Below, one piece after another: positions 57,812 to 64,000 of a stretch of 64,000 bases of DNA. The stretch is taken from contig NZ_JAPEOQ010000002.1 in NCBI RefSeq assembly GCF_026341035.1, forward strand, positions 2,542,001 through 2,606,000, read 5' to 3'. The notes beneath the pieces are model-generated. The model worked only from the letters and a program-made list of their open reading frames with translations, had not been told where the DNA came from and made no database searches. Position 1 is the first letter of the stretch, and the number at the start of each line of letters is the position of its first letter. The translations under genes and the position numbers were made by a program. Source of the DNA: Streptomyces sp. NBC_01016 (GTDB lineage Bacteria > Actinomycetota > Actinomycetes > Streptomycetales > Streptomycetaceae).

Positions 57812-59494
57812 ATGGTTGAGGGGGCGAACTCCGCGGCGCAGACCATGCCGCAGGAGCAGCAGAACAGGGGACGGCATGCCGTCCGACCGAAGAAGGACAA
57901 GGGCGGGCTGGCTCGTTCGTCGTTGCTGATGGCTGTCGGCACGGTGGTGTCACGGGCAACGGGACTGATCCGTCAGGTACTTCAGGCCGCAGCGCTCGGC
58001 ACGGGTCTGCTGGCCAGTACGTACAACACGGCGAACACCGTGCCGACGAGTCTGTACACGCTGCTGATCGGTGGCGCGCTCAACGCCGTGTTGGTGCCGC
58101 AGCTGGTTCGGGCCAGGGCGACGCAGCCCGATGGCGGACGCGCTTACGAGCAGCGTCTGGTCACGCTCGTGGTCTGTGTGCTGGGTGTGGGGACGGCGCT
58201 GGCGGTGTGGGCGGCGCCGCAGATCGTGGGCCTGTACATGCGGGACACCCCGGACAGTCACGAGGCGTTCGAGCTGACGGTGACGTTCGCGCGGTTCCTG
58301 TTGCCGCAGATCTTCTTCTATGGGCTCTTCAGCATCTACGGGCAGGTGTTGAACGCCCGCGAGAAGTTCGGCGCGATGATGTGGACGCCGGTGCTGAACA
58401 ACGTCGTGCTGGTCGGCATGTTCGCCGCCTATCTGGGGCTGATGACGGTTCCCGACCGGGTGGAGGACATCACCGCCGACCAGGTGCTGTTGCTGGGGAT
58501 CGGGACGACGGCAGGCATCGCCGTGCAGGCCCTGGCGCTGATCCCGTTCGCGCGGGCGGCCGGTTTCCGTTTCCGCCCGCGGTTCGACTGGCGGGGCACG
58601 GGCCTGGGCAAGAGCGTTCACGCGGCGAAGTGGACGCTGCTGTTCGTCCTGGCCAACCAGGTCGCCCTGACGGTGGTCACGAATTACGCCAACGCCGCCG
58701 ACCAGGAGCTGCCGCAGGCCGGCGCGGGCTACTCGGCGTACACCTACGCGCAGACCATCTGGATGCTGCCGCAGTCGATCGTGACCGTGTCCCTGGTGAC
58801 GGCCTTGCTGCCGCGCATGAGCCACGCCGTCGCCGAGGGGCGTATCCCGGATCTACGCGCGGACCTGTCCCGGGCGCTGCGGATCAGCGGCGTGGTCATC
58901 GTGCCCGCCGCGTTCCTCTTCCTCGCTCTGGGGCCACAGATCTCCTCGCTGCTGTTCGCCCACGGCGCGGCGGACGCCGACTCGGCCCGCCCACTGGGGT
59001 ACATGCTGCAGGCCTTCGGACTCGGCCTCATCCCCTTCTCCGCCCAGTACCTCCTGCTGCGCGGCTTCTACGCCAGCGAGGACACCCGCACCCCGTTCCT
59101 CATGGCCGCCTGGATCGCGGGCGTGAACATCGCCCTGGCCACCGCCTGTCATGTGCTCCTGCCCGCCCGCTGGGCGGTCGTCGGCATGGCCGGCGCCTAC
59201 ACCCTCTCCTACGTGGCCGGTCTCGCACTCACCGCGCATCTGCTGCGCAGGAGACTTGGGGACCGCATCGACGACGGCGACCTGCGCCGCACCTACGTGA
59301 AACTGTTCTGCGCCGCGGGACCGGCCGCAGGGCTGGGCTGGGCCGCGGCGCGTGCGTGTGCGGGCCTGGGAAGCGGAACGTGGCCCACGGCCGTCGCACT
59401 GGCTACCGGGGCGCTGGCGACAGCCGTGGGGTACCTCCTCCTCGCCCGGCTGATGAAGGTCAACGAGCTGCGTCGCCTGCCCGGGATGCGCTGA
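57812..59494 (+). CDS. murJ: MurJ-type lipid II flippase / MVF family membrane protein
   Basis: The 560-aa protein has about 14 helices of the MVF/MOP fold. The MurJ N-terminal motif is present (LARSSLLMAVGTVVSRATGL, IRQVLQAAALGTGLLASTYN, TANTVPTSLYTLLIGGALNA), as are RFLLPQIFFYGLFSIYGQVL with NAREKFGAMMWTPVLNN, and LIPFSAQYLLLRGFYASEDT, which contains the L-x-R-x-F-Y-A motif. MurJ moves lipid II across the membrane. Streptomycetes have several MurJ/MviN paralogues; this one is not beside trxB/parAB, the place of the main copy near oriC, so it may be a paralogue. ATG 57812 begins a hydrophilic 30-residue tail. Confidence 0.82.
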   Translation: MVEGANSAAQTMPQEQQNRGRHAVRPKKDKGGLARSSLLMAVGTVVSRATGLIRQVLQAAALGTGLLASTYNTANTVPTSLYTLLIGGALNAVLVPQLVRARATQPDGGRAYEQRLVTLVVCVLGVGTALAVWAAPQIVGLYMRDTPDSHEAFELTVTFARFLLPQIFFYGLFSIYGQVLNAREKFGAMMWTPVLNNVVLVGMFAAYLGLMTVPDRVEDITADQVLLLGIGTTAGIAVQALALIPFARAAGFRFRPRFDWRGTGLGKSVHAAKWTLLFVLANQVALTVVTNYANAADQELPQAGAGYSAYTYAQTIWMLPQSIVTVSLVTALLPRMSHAVAEGRIPDLRADLSRALRISGVVIVPAAFLFLALGPQISSLLFAHGAADADSARPLGYMLQAFGLGLIPFSAQYLLLRGFYASEDTRTPFLMAAWIAGVNIALATACHVLLPARWAVVGMAGAYTLSYVAGLALTAHLLRRRLGDRIDDGDLRRTYVKLFCAAGPAAGLGWAAARACAGLGSGTWPTAVALATGALATAVGYLLLARLMKVNELRRLPGMR

Positions 59495-59604
59495 GTCCAG
59501 GCGGACCAGCGGTCGTCGTCGCGTGGGGCCGAGCCTGCCGGTCGTGCGCCGCTTCGTACGCGAAGATGGTCGCGTTTCCCGGTTCGACTCGGCGGAGGCC
59601 GCGT

Positions 59605-60315
59605 ATGAGTACTCGTTTTCAGGAGATCGACTGGCGCCCCACGCCCCTGGGTGACATCAGCCTGCGCCGCAGAAGGGACCCGGCCACTGGTGAGGACGTG
59701 TACGAGGTGAAGCTGGGGGAGGAGTTCCTGATGTCGAGCCTCTTCACCGCGGCCGAGATCGAGCTTGCCCGGCTCGGCCTCGGCGTCCTTGCGGACACGG
59801 AGCTGGATGTCGCCGTGGGCGGCCTCGGCCTCGGATACACGGCTGGGGCCGCACTCGACGATCCGCGGGTGCGTTCGGTGACGGTGATCGAGGCGCTGGG
59901 AGAGGTGATCGATTGGCACCGGCGCGGGTACGTGCCACTGGGCAGTCGTCTCACGTCGGACGACCGGTGTCGGCTGGTCGAGGGCGACTTCTTCGCGAGG
60001 GTCGCCGAGGGCGGTGGCCTGGACCCGAGTGAACCGGACCGCCGCTTCCACGCCATCTTGCTCGACGTGGACCATTCTCCCCGGCACGTGCTGCATCCCC
60101 GGAACGCGGCCCTCTATCGGCCCGACGGGCTGCGCGCGCTTGCTCAACTGCTCGTCCCGGACGGTGTGTTCGCCCTCTGGTCGAACGACCCGCCGGACCG
60201 GGAGTTCGAAGCCGCGCTCGAGGAGGTCTTCTCGAGCGTGCGGAGCCACGTCGTGGAGTTTGCCAACCCCCTGCAAGGTGGGTCGTCCACCAACACGGTA
60301 TACGTGGCGCGGTAG
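59605..60315 (+). CDS. Spermidine synthase-like methyltransferase-fold protein
   Basis: The 236-aa protein has the Rossmann-like fold of polyamine aminopropyltransferases: DVAVGGLGLGYTAGAALDDP (cofactor glycine loop), VRSVTVIEALGEVIDWHRRG (acidic Glu after the second strand), RCRLVEGDFFARV and FHAILLDVDHSPRHVLHPRN. The D-V-D-H replaces the D-x-x-D of true spermidine synthases, and the N-terminal beta domain is short, so another small substrate is likely. ATG 59605 follows CGGAGG. Confidence 0.78.
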   Translation: MSTRFQEIDWRPTPLGDISLRRRRDPATGEDVYEVKLGEEFLMSSLFTAAEIELARLGLGVLADTELDVAVGGLGLGYTAGAALDDPRVRSVTVIEALGEVIDWHRRGYVPLGSRLTSDDRCRLVEGDFFARVAEGGGLDPSEPDRRFHAILLDVDHSPRHVLHPRNAALYRPDGLRALAQLLVPDGVFALWSNDPPDREFEAALEEVFSSVRSHVVEFANPLQGGSSTNTVYVAR

Positions 60316-60339
60316 TTCGTAGAGGGCGAGGCGGAGCTG

Positions 60340-60590
60340 CTGTGCCGGGCGGGCAGTAGCTCCGCCTCGAGGGGCAGCACGAGGATGACCACCACCGAGG
60401 TGATCACGGTGGAGGCGGTGTACCGGATGACGGCGCCGAACGCGAGGTCGGCGAGCGCGCCGATGACGGTGAGGGCGCCGATGACACCGAGGGTGAGGGC
60501 CATGAGCAGGGCCGCGTTCGCGCTGAAGGCCTGCTGAAGCGCGATCCCGTCGCAGGCGAAGGCGGCGCGGTCCTTGGACACCCGCAGCGT
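60340..60590 (-). pseudogene. Fragment of an ABC-2 type permease
   Basis: The leftward frame reads GIALQQAFSANAALLMALTL, then GVIGALTVIGALADLAFGAV, then IRYTASTVITSVVVILVLPL. The helix pattern and A-L-A-D-L-A-F-G-x-x-I-R-Y-T-A motif are those of ABC-2 permeases just before their last helix. There is no start, no upstream half and no near stop. It lies between the spermidine-synthase-like gene and the HIT gene and is a relic. Confidence 0.5.
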
Positions 60591-60645
60591 CCAGTGGCTG
60601 CCCCGTCCGGTGCACCGGATGCCCGATCGCTGTGGGGCGCACTCC

Positions 60646-61089
60646 CTAGGACTTGAGTGCGGCGCGCAGACGCTCCGCGTAGGCGCGGCGGCGTTCGGTG
60701 GGGAGGGAGTCGGGCTGCGGGGCCGAAGCGTAGAGGTCGTCGCCGGGGTAGCGGGGGAAGAGGTGTTGGTGGAAATGCCAGACGGTTTGGCCGCCGGCGG
60801 GCTCGTTCTGCTGGCGAGTGGAGACGCCCGCGCAGTCGTAGGTTGCGCGCATGACACGGGCGAGCTTTTGGGTGACGTCGAAGACGGCGTGACCGTCAGC
60901 GGCGGGGAGGTCATAGAGGTTTTCGTGATGGGCCACGGGGATGATCAGTAGATGCCCGGCGTTCCGCGGCCACCAGCGGGGGCAGATCGTGGCGAAGACG
61001 AGCTCATCTCGGTAGACGACTTCGGGCTCCCGGTCAGGGGGAAAGTCGCAGAACGGGCAGTCGTAGTCAACGGGTTCGTGGTTGGGCAC
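60646..61089 (-). CDS. HIT-family nucleotide hydrolase
   Basis: The 147-aa protein carries the histidine triad H105-F-H107-Q-H109 in WHFHQHLFPR, whose middle His forms the nucleotidyl intermediate. Other family segments are an N-terminal C-x-x-C pair (CPFCDF), RDELVFATICPRWWPRNAGH, LLIIPVAHHENLYDLP and RQQNEPAGGQTVWHFH. HIT proteins hydrolyse dinucleoside polyphosphates and nucleoside phosphoramidates in the cytoplasm. GTG 61089 follows AGGAAGG. A shortened duplicate lacking the active site lies at 48161-48295. Confidence 0.92.
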   Translation of the reverse strand: MPNHEPVDYDCPFCDFPPDREPEVVYRDELVFATICPRWWPRNAGHLLIIPVAHHENLYDLPAADGHAVFDVTQKLARVMRATYDCAGVSTRQQNEPAGGQTVWHFHQHLFPRYPGDDLYASAPQPDSLPTERRRAYAERLRAALKS

Positions 61090-61284
61090 GGGGCGCCTTC
61101 CTGACTGCTTGTGGAATCCCGGGAGGGGGCTGCACGTACTTTCTCAAGCGCCACCTCACCAATCACGGCGCACGTTACCGAGACGACCGACTGCCATGGT
61201 CTGCACCCAGCTCACACCATGGGACGCACCCGTGTGGTGTCGGTGGACCGCTTGTAAATCGTCTTCACGGGGTACCAGAGGTCC

Positions 61285-63255
61285 ATGATCAACGATGCCT
61301 CCAAGTCCTCCGACGTCGACGTACAGGCCCTGACCGCGCTGCTTGACGGTGAGTACGCCGAGATCCGCGATCTGGTGCGCACGAATCTGTCGACGCACGC
61401 CTCCGTTCTCGAACAGGCCGAGGAACTCGGTATCGACGCGTTCCGCGAGCGGGTGCGCGAGCTCACGGTCGAACTGGCGGCCACCGGCCAGACGGGGATG
61501 GGGTTCCCGAAGGAGTACGGCGGGGGCGGTGACATCGGCGCCTCGATCGCCGCGTTCGAGACACTCGCCTACGGAGATCTGTCGCTCCTGGTGAAGGTGG
61601 GGGTGCAGTTCGGCCTCTTCGGCGGCGCGATCCTGCACCTCGGCACCGAGCGGCACCACCGGGCCCATCTGCCGGATCTGATCACCGGGAAGCTGATGGG
61701 CTGCTTCGCGATGACCGAGACCGGGCACGGCTCCAACGTCCAGGCGCTCGGCACTGTGGCGACGTACGACGCCGCGAGCCAGGAGTTCGTGATCACCACG
61801 CACGGCGACGCCGCGCGCAAGGATTACATCGGCAATGCCGCCCGGCATGCCGAACTGGCAGTCGTCTTCGCCCAGTTGGAGGTGGCTGGCAGGTCGGAAG
61901 GGGTGCACGCGTTCGTCGTGCCGATCCGCGTCGACGGCGCGCCGGCACCGGGCGTACGGATCGAGGACGCCGGCCGGAAGATGGGGCTCAACGGAGTCGA
62001 CAACGGTCGCCTCTGGTTCGACGGTGTGCGGGTGCCGCGCGAGGCGCTGCTCAACCGGTTCGCCGATGTCACGCCTGACGGCGCGTACGAGAGCCCGATC
62101 GAGAACCCCGGCCGCCGTTTCTTCACCATGCTCGGAACCCTGGTCCAGGGGAGGGTCAGCGTCGGTGGAGGCGCGATCAACGCGGCCAAGGTCGCCCTGG
62201 CGATCGCCACGAAGTACGCGGTGCGCCGGCGGCAGTTCGAGGCGGCGTCGGACGGCGAGGAGCAGCTGCTCCTCGACTACGGGATGCACCAGCGCCGCCT
62301 GCTGCCGTTGCTCGCCCGCACCTACGCCCTGCACTTCGCCCAGGATGTGGTGCGTACCCAGTTGCACGAGGTCTTCTCGGGAGACCAGGACGACGAGCAG
62401 GCACGGCGGGAGCTGGAGGCCCGGGCCGCCGGCACGAAGGCGCTGGGCACCTGGCACGCGACACGGACGATCCAGGAGTGCCGCGAGGCGTGCGGCGGCG
62501 CCGGCTACCTCGCCGTCAACCGGTTCGCCGCGCTCAAGGCCGACAGCGACGTCTTCACCACCTTCGAGGGCGACAACCACGTCCTGCTGCAGCTCGTGGC
62601 GAAGGGGCTCCTCACGAACTACGCGCACGAGTTCGAGGACCTCGACCAGCTCGGCATGGTCCGGTTCGTGACCGGTCAGGCCGTGGAGACGGTCATCGAG
62701 AGGACGTCGGTGCACAAGCTGCTGGAGCGCGTGCGCGACCTGCTGCCCGGTGGCGACGAGTGGGACCAGGAGGCCGGCCTGCTCGACCGGGACTACCAAC
62801 TCGCCATGGTCCGTTTCCGCGAGGAGCACATGCTCGCCGGCCTGGCCCGGCGGCTCAAGCGCGGGCTGGACGAGAAGGGCGATCCCGGTGTCGTCTTCTC
62901 CCACGTACAGGACCACGTGATCTCGGTGGCCCGCGCGCACGTCGAACGCCTGGTCCTCGAGGCGTTCGTCGACAAACTGCGCACGCTGCCGGACGGCGGG
63001 GACGACGGGAACGATGGGAACGACGACGGCAACAAGGTCGCACTGGGGTTGTTGTGCGACCTGTTCGCGCTGTCCACCATCGAGTCCGACCGGGCGTGGT
63101 TCATGGAACACGGTCGGCTGACCGTCCAGCGTTCCAAGGCGATCAGCCGTGAGATCAACAACCTCTGCCGAAAGGTCAGGCCGCTCGCGGTCGATCTCGT
63201 CGACGCATGGGGCATCCCGTCGGCGATGCTGCGCTCTCCGGACCTGGTGGGCTGA
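61285..63255 (+). CDS. Acyl-CoA dehydrogenase/oxidase-family flavoprotein
   Basis: The 656-aa enzyme follows the acyl-CoA oxidase plan more than that of short dehydrogenases: MGFPKEYGGGGDIGASIAAF, MGCFAMTETGHGSNVQALGT (FAD/substrate motif), KDYIGNAARHAELAVVFAQL, LVQGRVSVGGGAINAAKVAL, QECREACGGAGYLAVNRFAA and DVFTTFEGDNHVLLQLVAKG with the catalytic Glu of F-E-G-D-N. A C-terminal alpha domain of about 200 residues follows, containing a low-complexity D/G/N insert (DDGNDGNDDGN) near residue 573. It carries out the first step of beta-oxidation on an unknown acyl-CoA. ATG 61285 lies in a leader without a strong ribosome binding site. Confidence 0.88.
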   Translation: MINDASKSSDVDVQALTALLDGEYAEIRDLVRTNLSTHASVLEQAEELGIDAFRERVRELTVELAATGQTGMGFPKEYGGGGDIGASIAAFETLAYGDLSLLVKVGVQFGLFGGAILHLGTERHHRAHLPDLITGKLMGCFAMTETGHGSNVQALGTVATYDAASQEFVITTHGDAARKDYIGNAARHAELAVVFAQLEVAGRSEGVHAFVVPIRVDGAPAPGVRIEDAGRKMGLNGVDNGRLWFDGVRVPREALLNRFADVTPDGAYESPIENPGRRFFTMLGTLVQGRVSVGGGAINAAKVALAIATKYAVRRRQFEAASDGEEQLLLDYGMHQRRLLPLLARTYALHFAQDVVRTQLHEVFSGDQDDEQARRELEARAAGTKALGTWHATRTIQECREACGGAGYLAVNRFAALKADSDVFTTFEGDNHVLLQLVAKGLLTNYAHEFEDLDQLGMVRFVTGQAVETVIERTSVHKLLERVRDLLPGGDEWDQEAGLLDRDYQLAMVRFREEHMLAGLARRLKRGLDEKGDPGVVFSHVQDHVISVARAHVERLVLEAFVDKLRTLPDGGDDGNDGNDDGNKVALGLLCDLFALSTIESDRAWFMEHGRLTVQRSKAISREINNLCRKVRPLAVDLVDAWGIPSAMLRSPDLVG

Positions 63256-63270
63256 CCCACCAGGCTGTGC

Positions 63271-63786
63271 TCAGGGCGCGGTGTCGTGTTCGACTTCGAG
63301 TTCGCGCTTGAGGTTGTGCAGCGTCTTCTCGATGTTGCGTTGTTGGAACGTGGCGAACGTCTTCCCGGAGGTGGCGACACGGTCGAAGGCGTTGGCCACG
63401 AATGTCGGCCAGGCGCGCCGGTCGTCGGTCCAGGTCTCCGTCACGCGGGTGCCGCTGCCGACCTCCTCGAACCGGTACTCCCAGGTGGCGATGGGGCCGC
63501 GCAGGAACGGCCGGCTGAGCCCGATCGCATGCACGCGGAACGCGAAGCGGTGACCCGGCTCGGCCGCTGTGACCGTGCATCGGGTCGTCCACCGGAACGC
63601 TCCGCGCTTGTTGCGGCCGACGAACGTGGTGCCGGGGCCGGCCGGCCCCGCGGGTGACTCGTCCGTCGTGCCGAGGTTCTCGGGGCTCCAACGTCCCATG
63701 TCCGCGGGGCGGCTGACGGCCTCGTACGCGGCGTCCGACGACACGGCGATGGTGATGCTGTCGCTCACGGTGAAGACGCGGGCCAC
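63271..63786 (-). CDS. SRPBCC (START-like) family protein
   Basis: The 171-aa protein has the single-domain SRPBCC pattern: SITIAVSSDAAYEAVSRPAD, MGRWSPENLGT, GTTFVGRNKRGAFRWTTRCT, ATWEYRFEEVGSGTRVTETW and a long C-terminal helix FATFQQRNIEKTLHNLKREL. Such proteins bind hydrophobic ligands or act as polyketide cyclases; this type is common and unassigned in actinobacteria. GTG 63786 follows GGAGGAA; an upstream frame to 63825 lacks a site. It converges with the acyl-CoA dehydrogenase gene, 15 bases away. Confidence 0.85.
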   Translation of the reverse strand: MARVFTVSDSITIAVSSDAAYEAVSRPADMGRWSPENLGTTDESPAGPAGPGTTFVGRNKRGAFRWTTRCTVTAAEPGHRFAFRVHAIGLSRPFLRGPIATWEYRFEEVGSGTRVTETWTDDRRAWPTFVANAFDRVATSGKTFATFQQRNIEKTLHNLKRELEVEHDTAP

Positions 63787-63924
63787 GGGGTTCCTCCAAC
63801 TGACGGCATTCGGCTTCCGACTCACGACGCGAACTTACTGCTGAGTAGGAGCATCGCATGTCGAGGGCATACCGAGCAGGAAGGGGGGTACGGGGTCGGG
63901 GCAATCCCGTACGAGACAGGAGAT

Positions 63925-64000
63925 ATGACGTTGACCTCCGAGGCTGCCCCGAAGTACACCGCGCCCGGCATCACGGCCAAGGATGCCGGGACCATGATCT
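63925..64000 (+). CDS. Start of a Dps-like gene (cut by the right edge)
   Basis: ATG 63925 behind AGGAGAT opens MTLTSEAAPKYTAPGITAKD and AGTMI before the window ends. The 'Y-T-x-P-G-(I/L)-x-x-x-D-(A/G)' beginning is that of streptomycete Dps-type ferritin-like proteins, which coat DNA and store iron under stress. Only 25 codons are visible, so the call is tentative. Confidence 0.5.
   Translation, partial: MTLTSEAAPKYTAPGITAKDAGTMI

Noticed and set aside
1..64000. tRNA or rRNA genes
   Set aside because: No cloverleaf with CCA end or rRNA-like conserved block was noticed by eye; a covariance-model scan would be needed to exclude them.

Overview
The window is high-GC actinobacterial chromosome, most like Streptomyces. 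The signs are strong third-position GC, frequent GTG/TTG starts behind GGAGG-type ribosome binding sites, long GC-rich terminator stems without T-tracts, a sugar ABC importer with no ATPase of its own, and the family make-up (Kdp system, ROK and LacI sugar regulators, MurJ, DUF4239, SRPBCC). The assignment rests on reading translated sequence, not on a search.

Layout. 1-5.3 kb: the N-terminal part of a surface-polysaccharide-type glycosyltransferase, an EF-hand/TNT (NAD-glycohydrolase toxin fold) protein, a remnant of a DUF11/DUF7507 repeat protein, an acyltransferase and SGNH hydrolase sharing one open frame, an IS701-type transposase scrap, and a DUF4239 membrane protein. 5.3-8.8 kb: a tight leftward operon of a DegT-type aminotransferase, a glutamine-synthetase-like gamma-glutamyl ligase and a class-II glutamine amidotransferase-fold protein. 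8.9-10.9 kb: a decayed ISL3 transposase and an intact IS5-type element with TIRs and a TCA target duplication. 11.3-19.3 kb: a potassium-uptake block (APC/KimA-like importer, a 27-aa membrane peptide, kdpF, kdpA, kdpB, kdpC, kdpE and a kdpD reduced to about 195 codons). 19.6-27.8 kb: an accessory, eroded stretch with a TetR gene and its divergent small membrane protein, an MBL-fold hydrolase and a MurG paralogue among fragments of a DAP decarboxylase-like gene, a P-loop kinase, a cyclase, an SDR and a VanZ gene.

27.8-42.7 kb: a catabolic island with a LacI regulator, an L-fucose/L-arabinose isomerase-family protein, GH78 and GH106-type alpha-L-rhamnosidases without visible signal peptides, and an oligopeptide-type ABC importer whose second permease is fused to an ATPase. 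The likely job is uptake of rhamnose-containing glycosides followed by cytoplasmic cleavage. 43-48 kb: a NarL-type response regulator and its histidine kinase, then a lipoprotein, an ABC ATPase and a large permease. 48.5-55.1 kb: a second carbohydrate locus with a ROK regulator, a sugar isomerase/epimerase-type TIM barrel, a Gfo/Idh/MocA dehydrogenase and a binding protein plus two permeases. A palindrome matching the core of the DasR site lies before the binding protein.

55-64 kb: mostly housekeeping or stand-alone genes (unknown 120-aa protein, PRC-barrel protein, aldo/keto reductase, MurJ, spermidine-synthase-like protein, HIT hydrolase, acyl-CoA dehydrogenase/oxidase, SRPBCC protein and the start of a Dps-like gene). 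The HIT gene has a second copy at 48.2 kb that lost its catalytic core in frame. The most unusual items are the EF-hand/TNT protein, the aminotransferase/gamma-glutamyl ligase/amidotransferase trio, the kdp operon with a wrecked sensor, the acyltransferase-SGNH frame with an internal ribosome binding site, and the miniature HIT gene.
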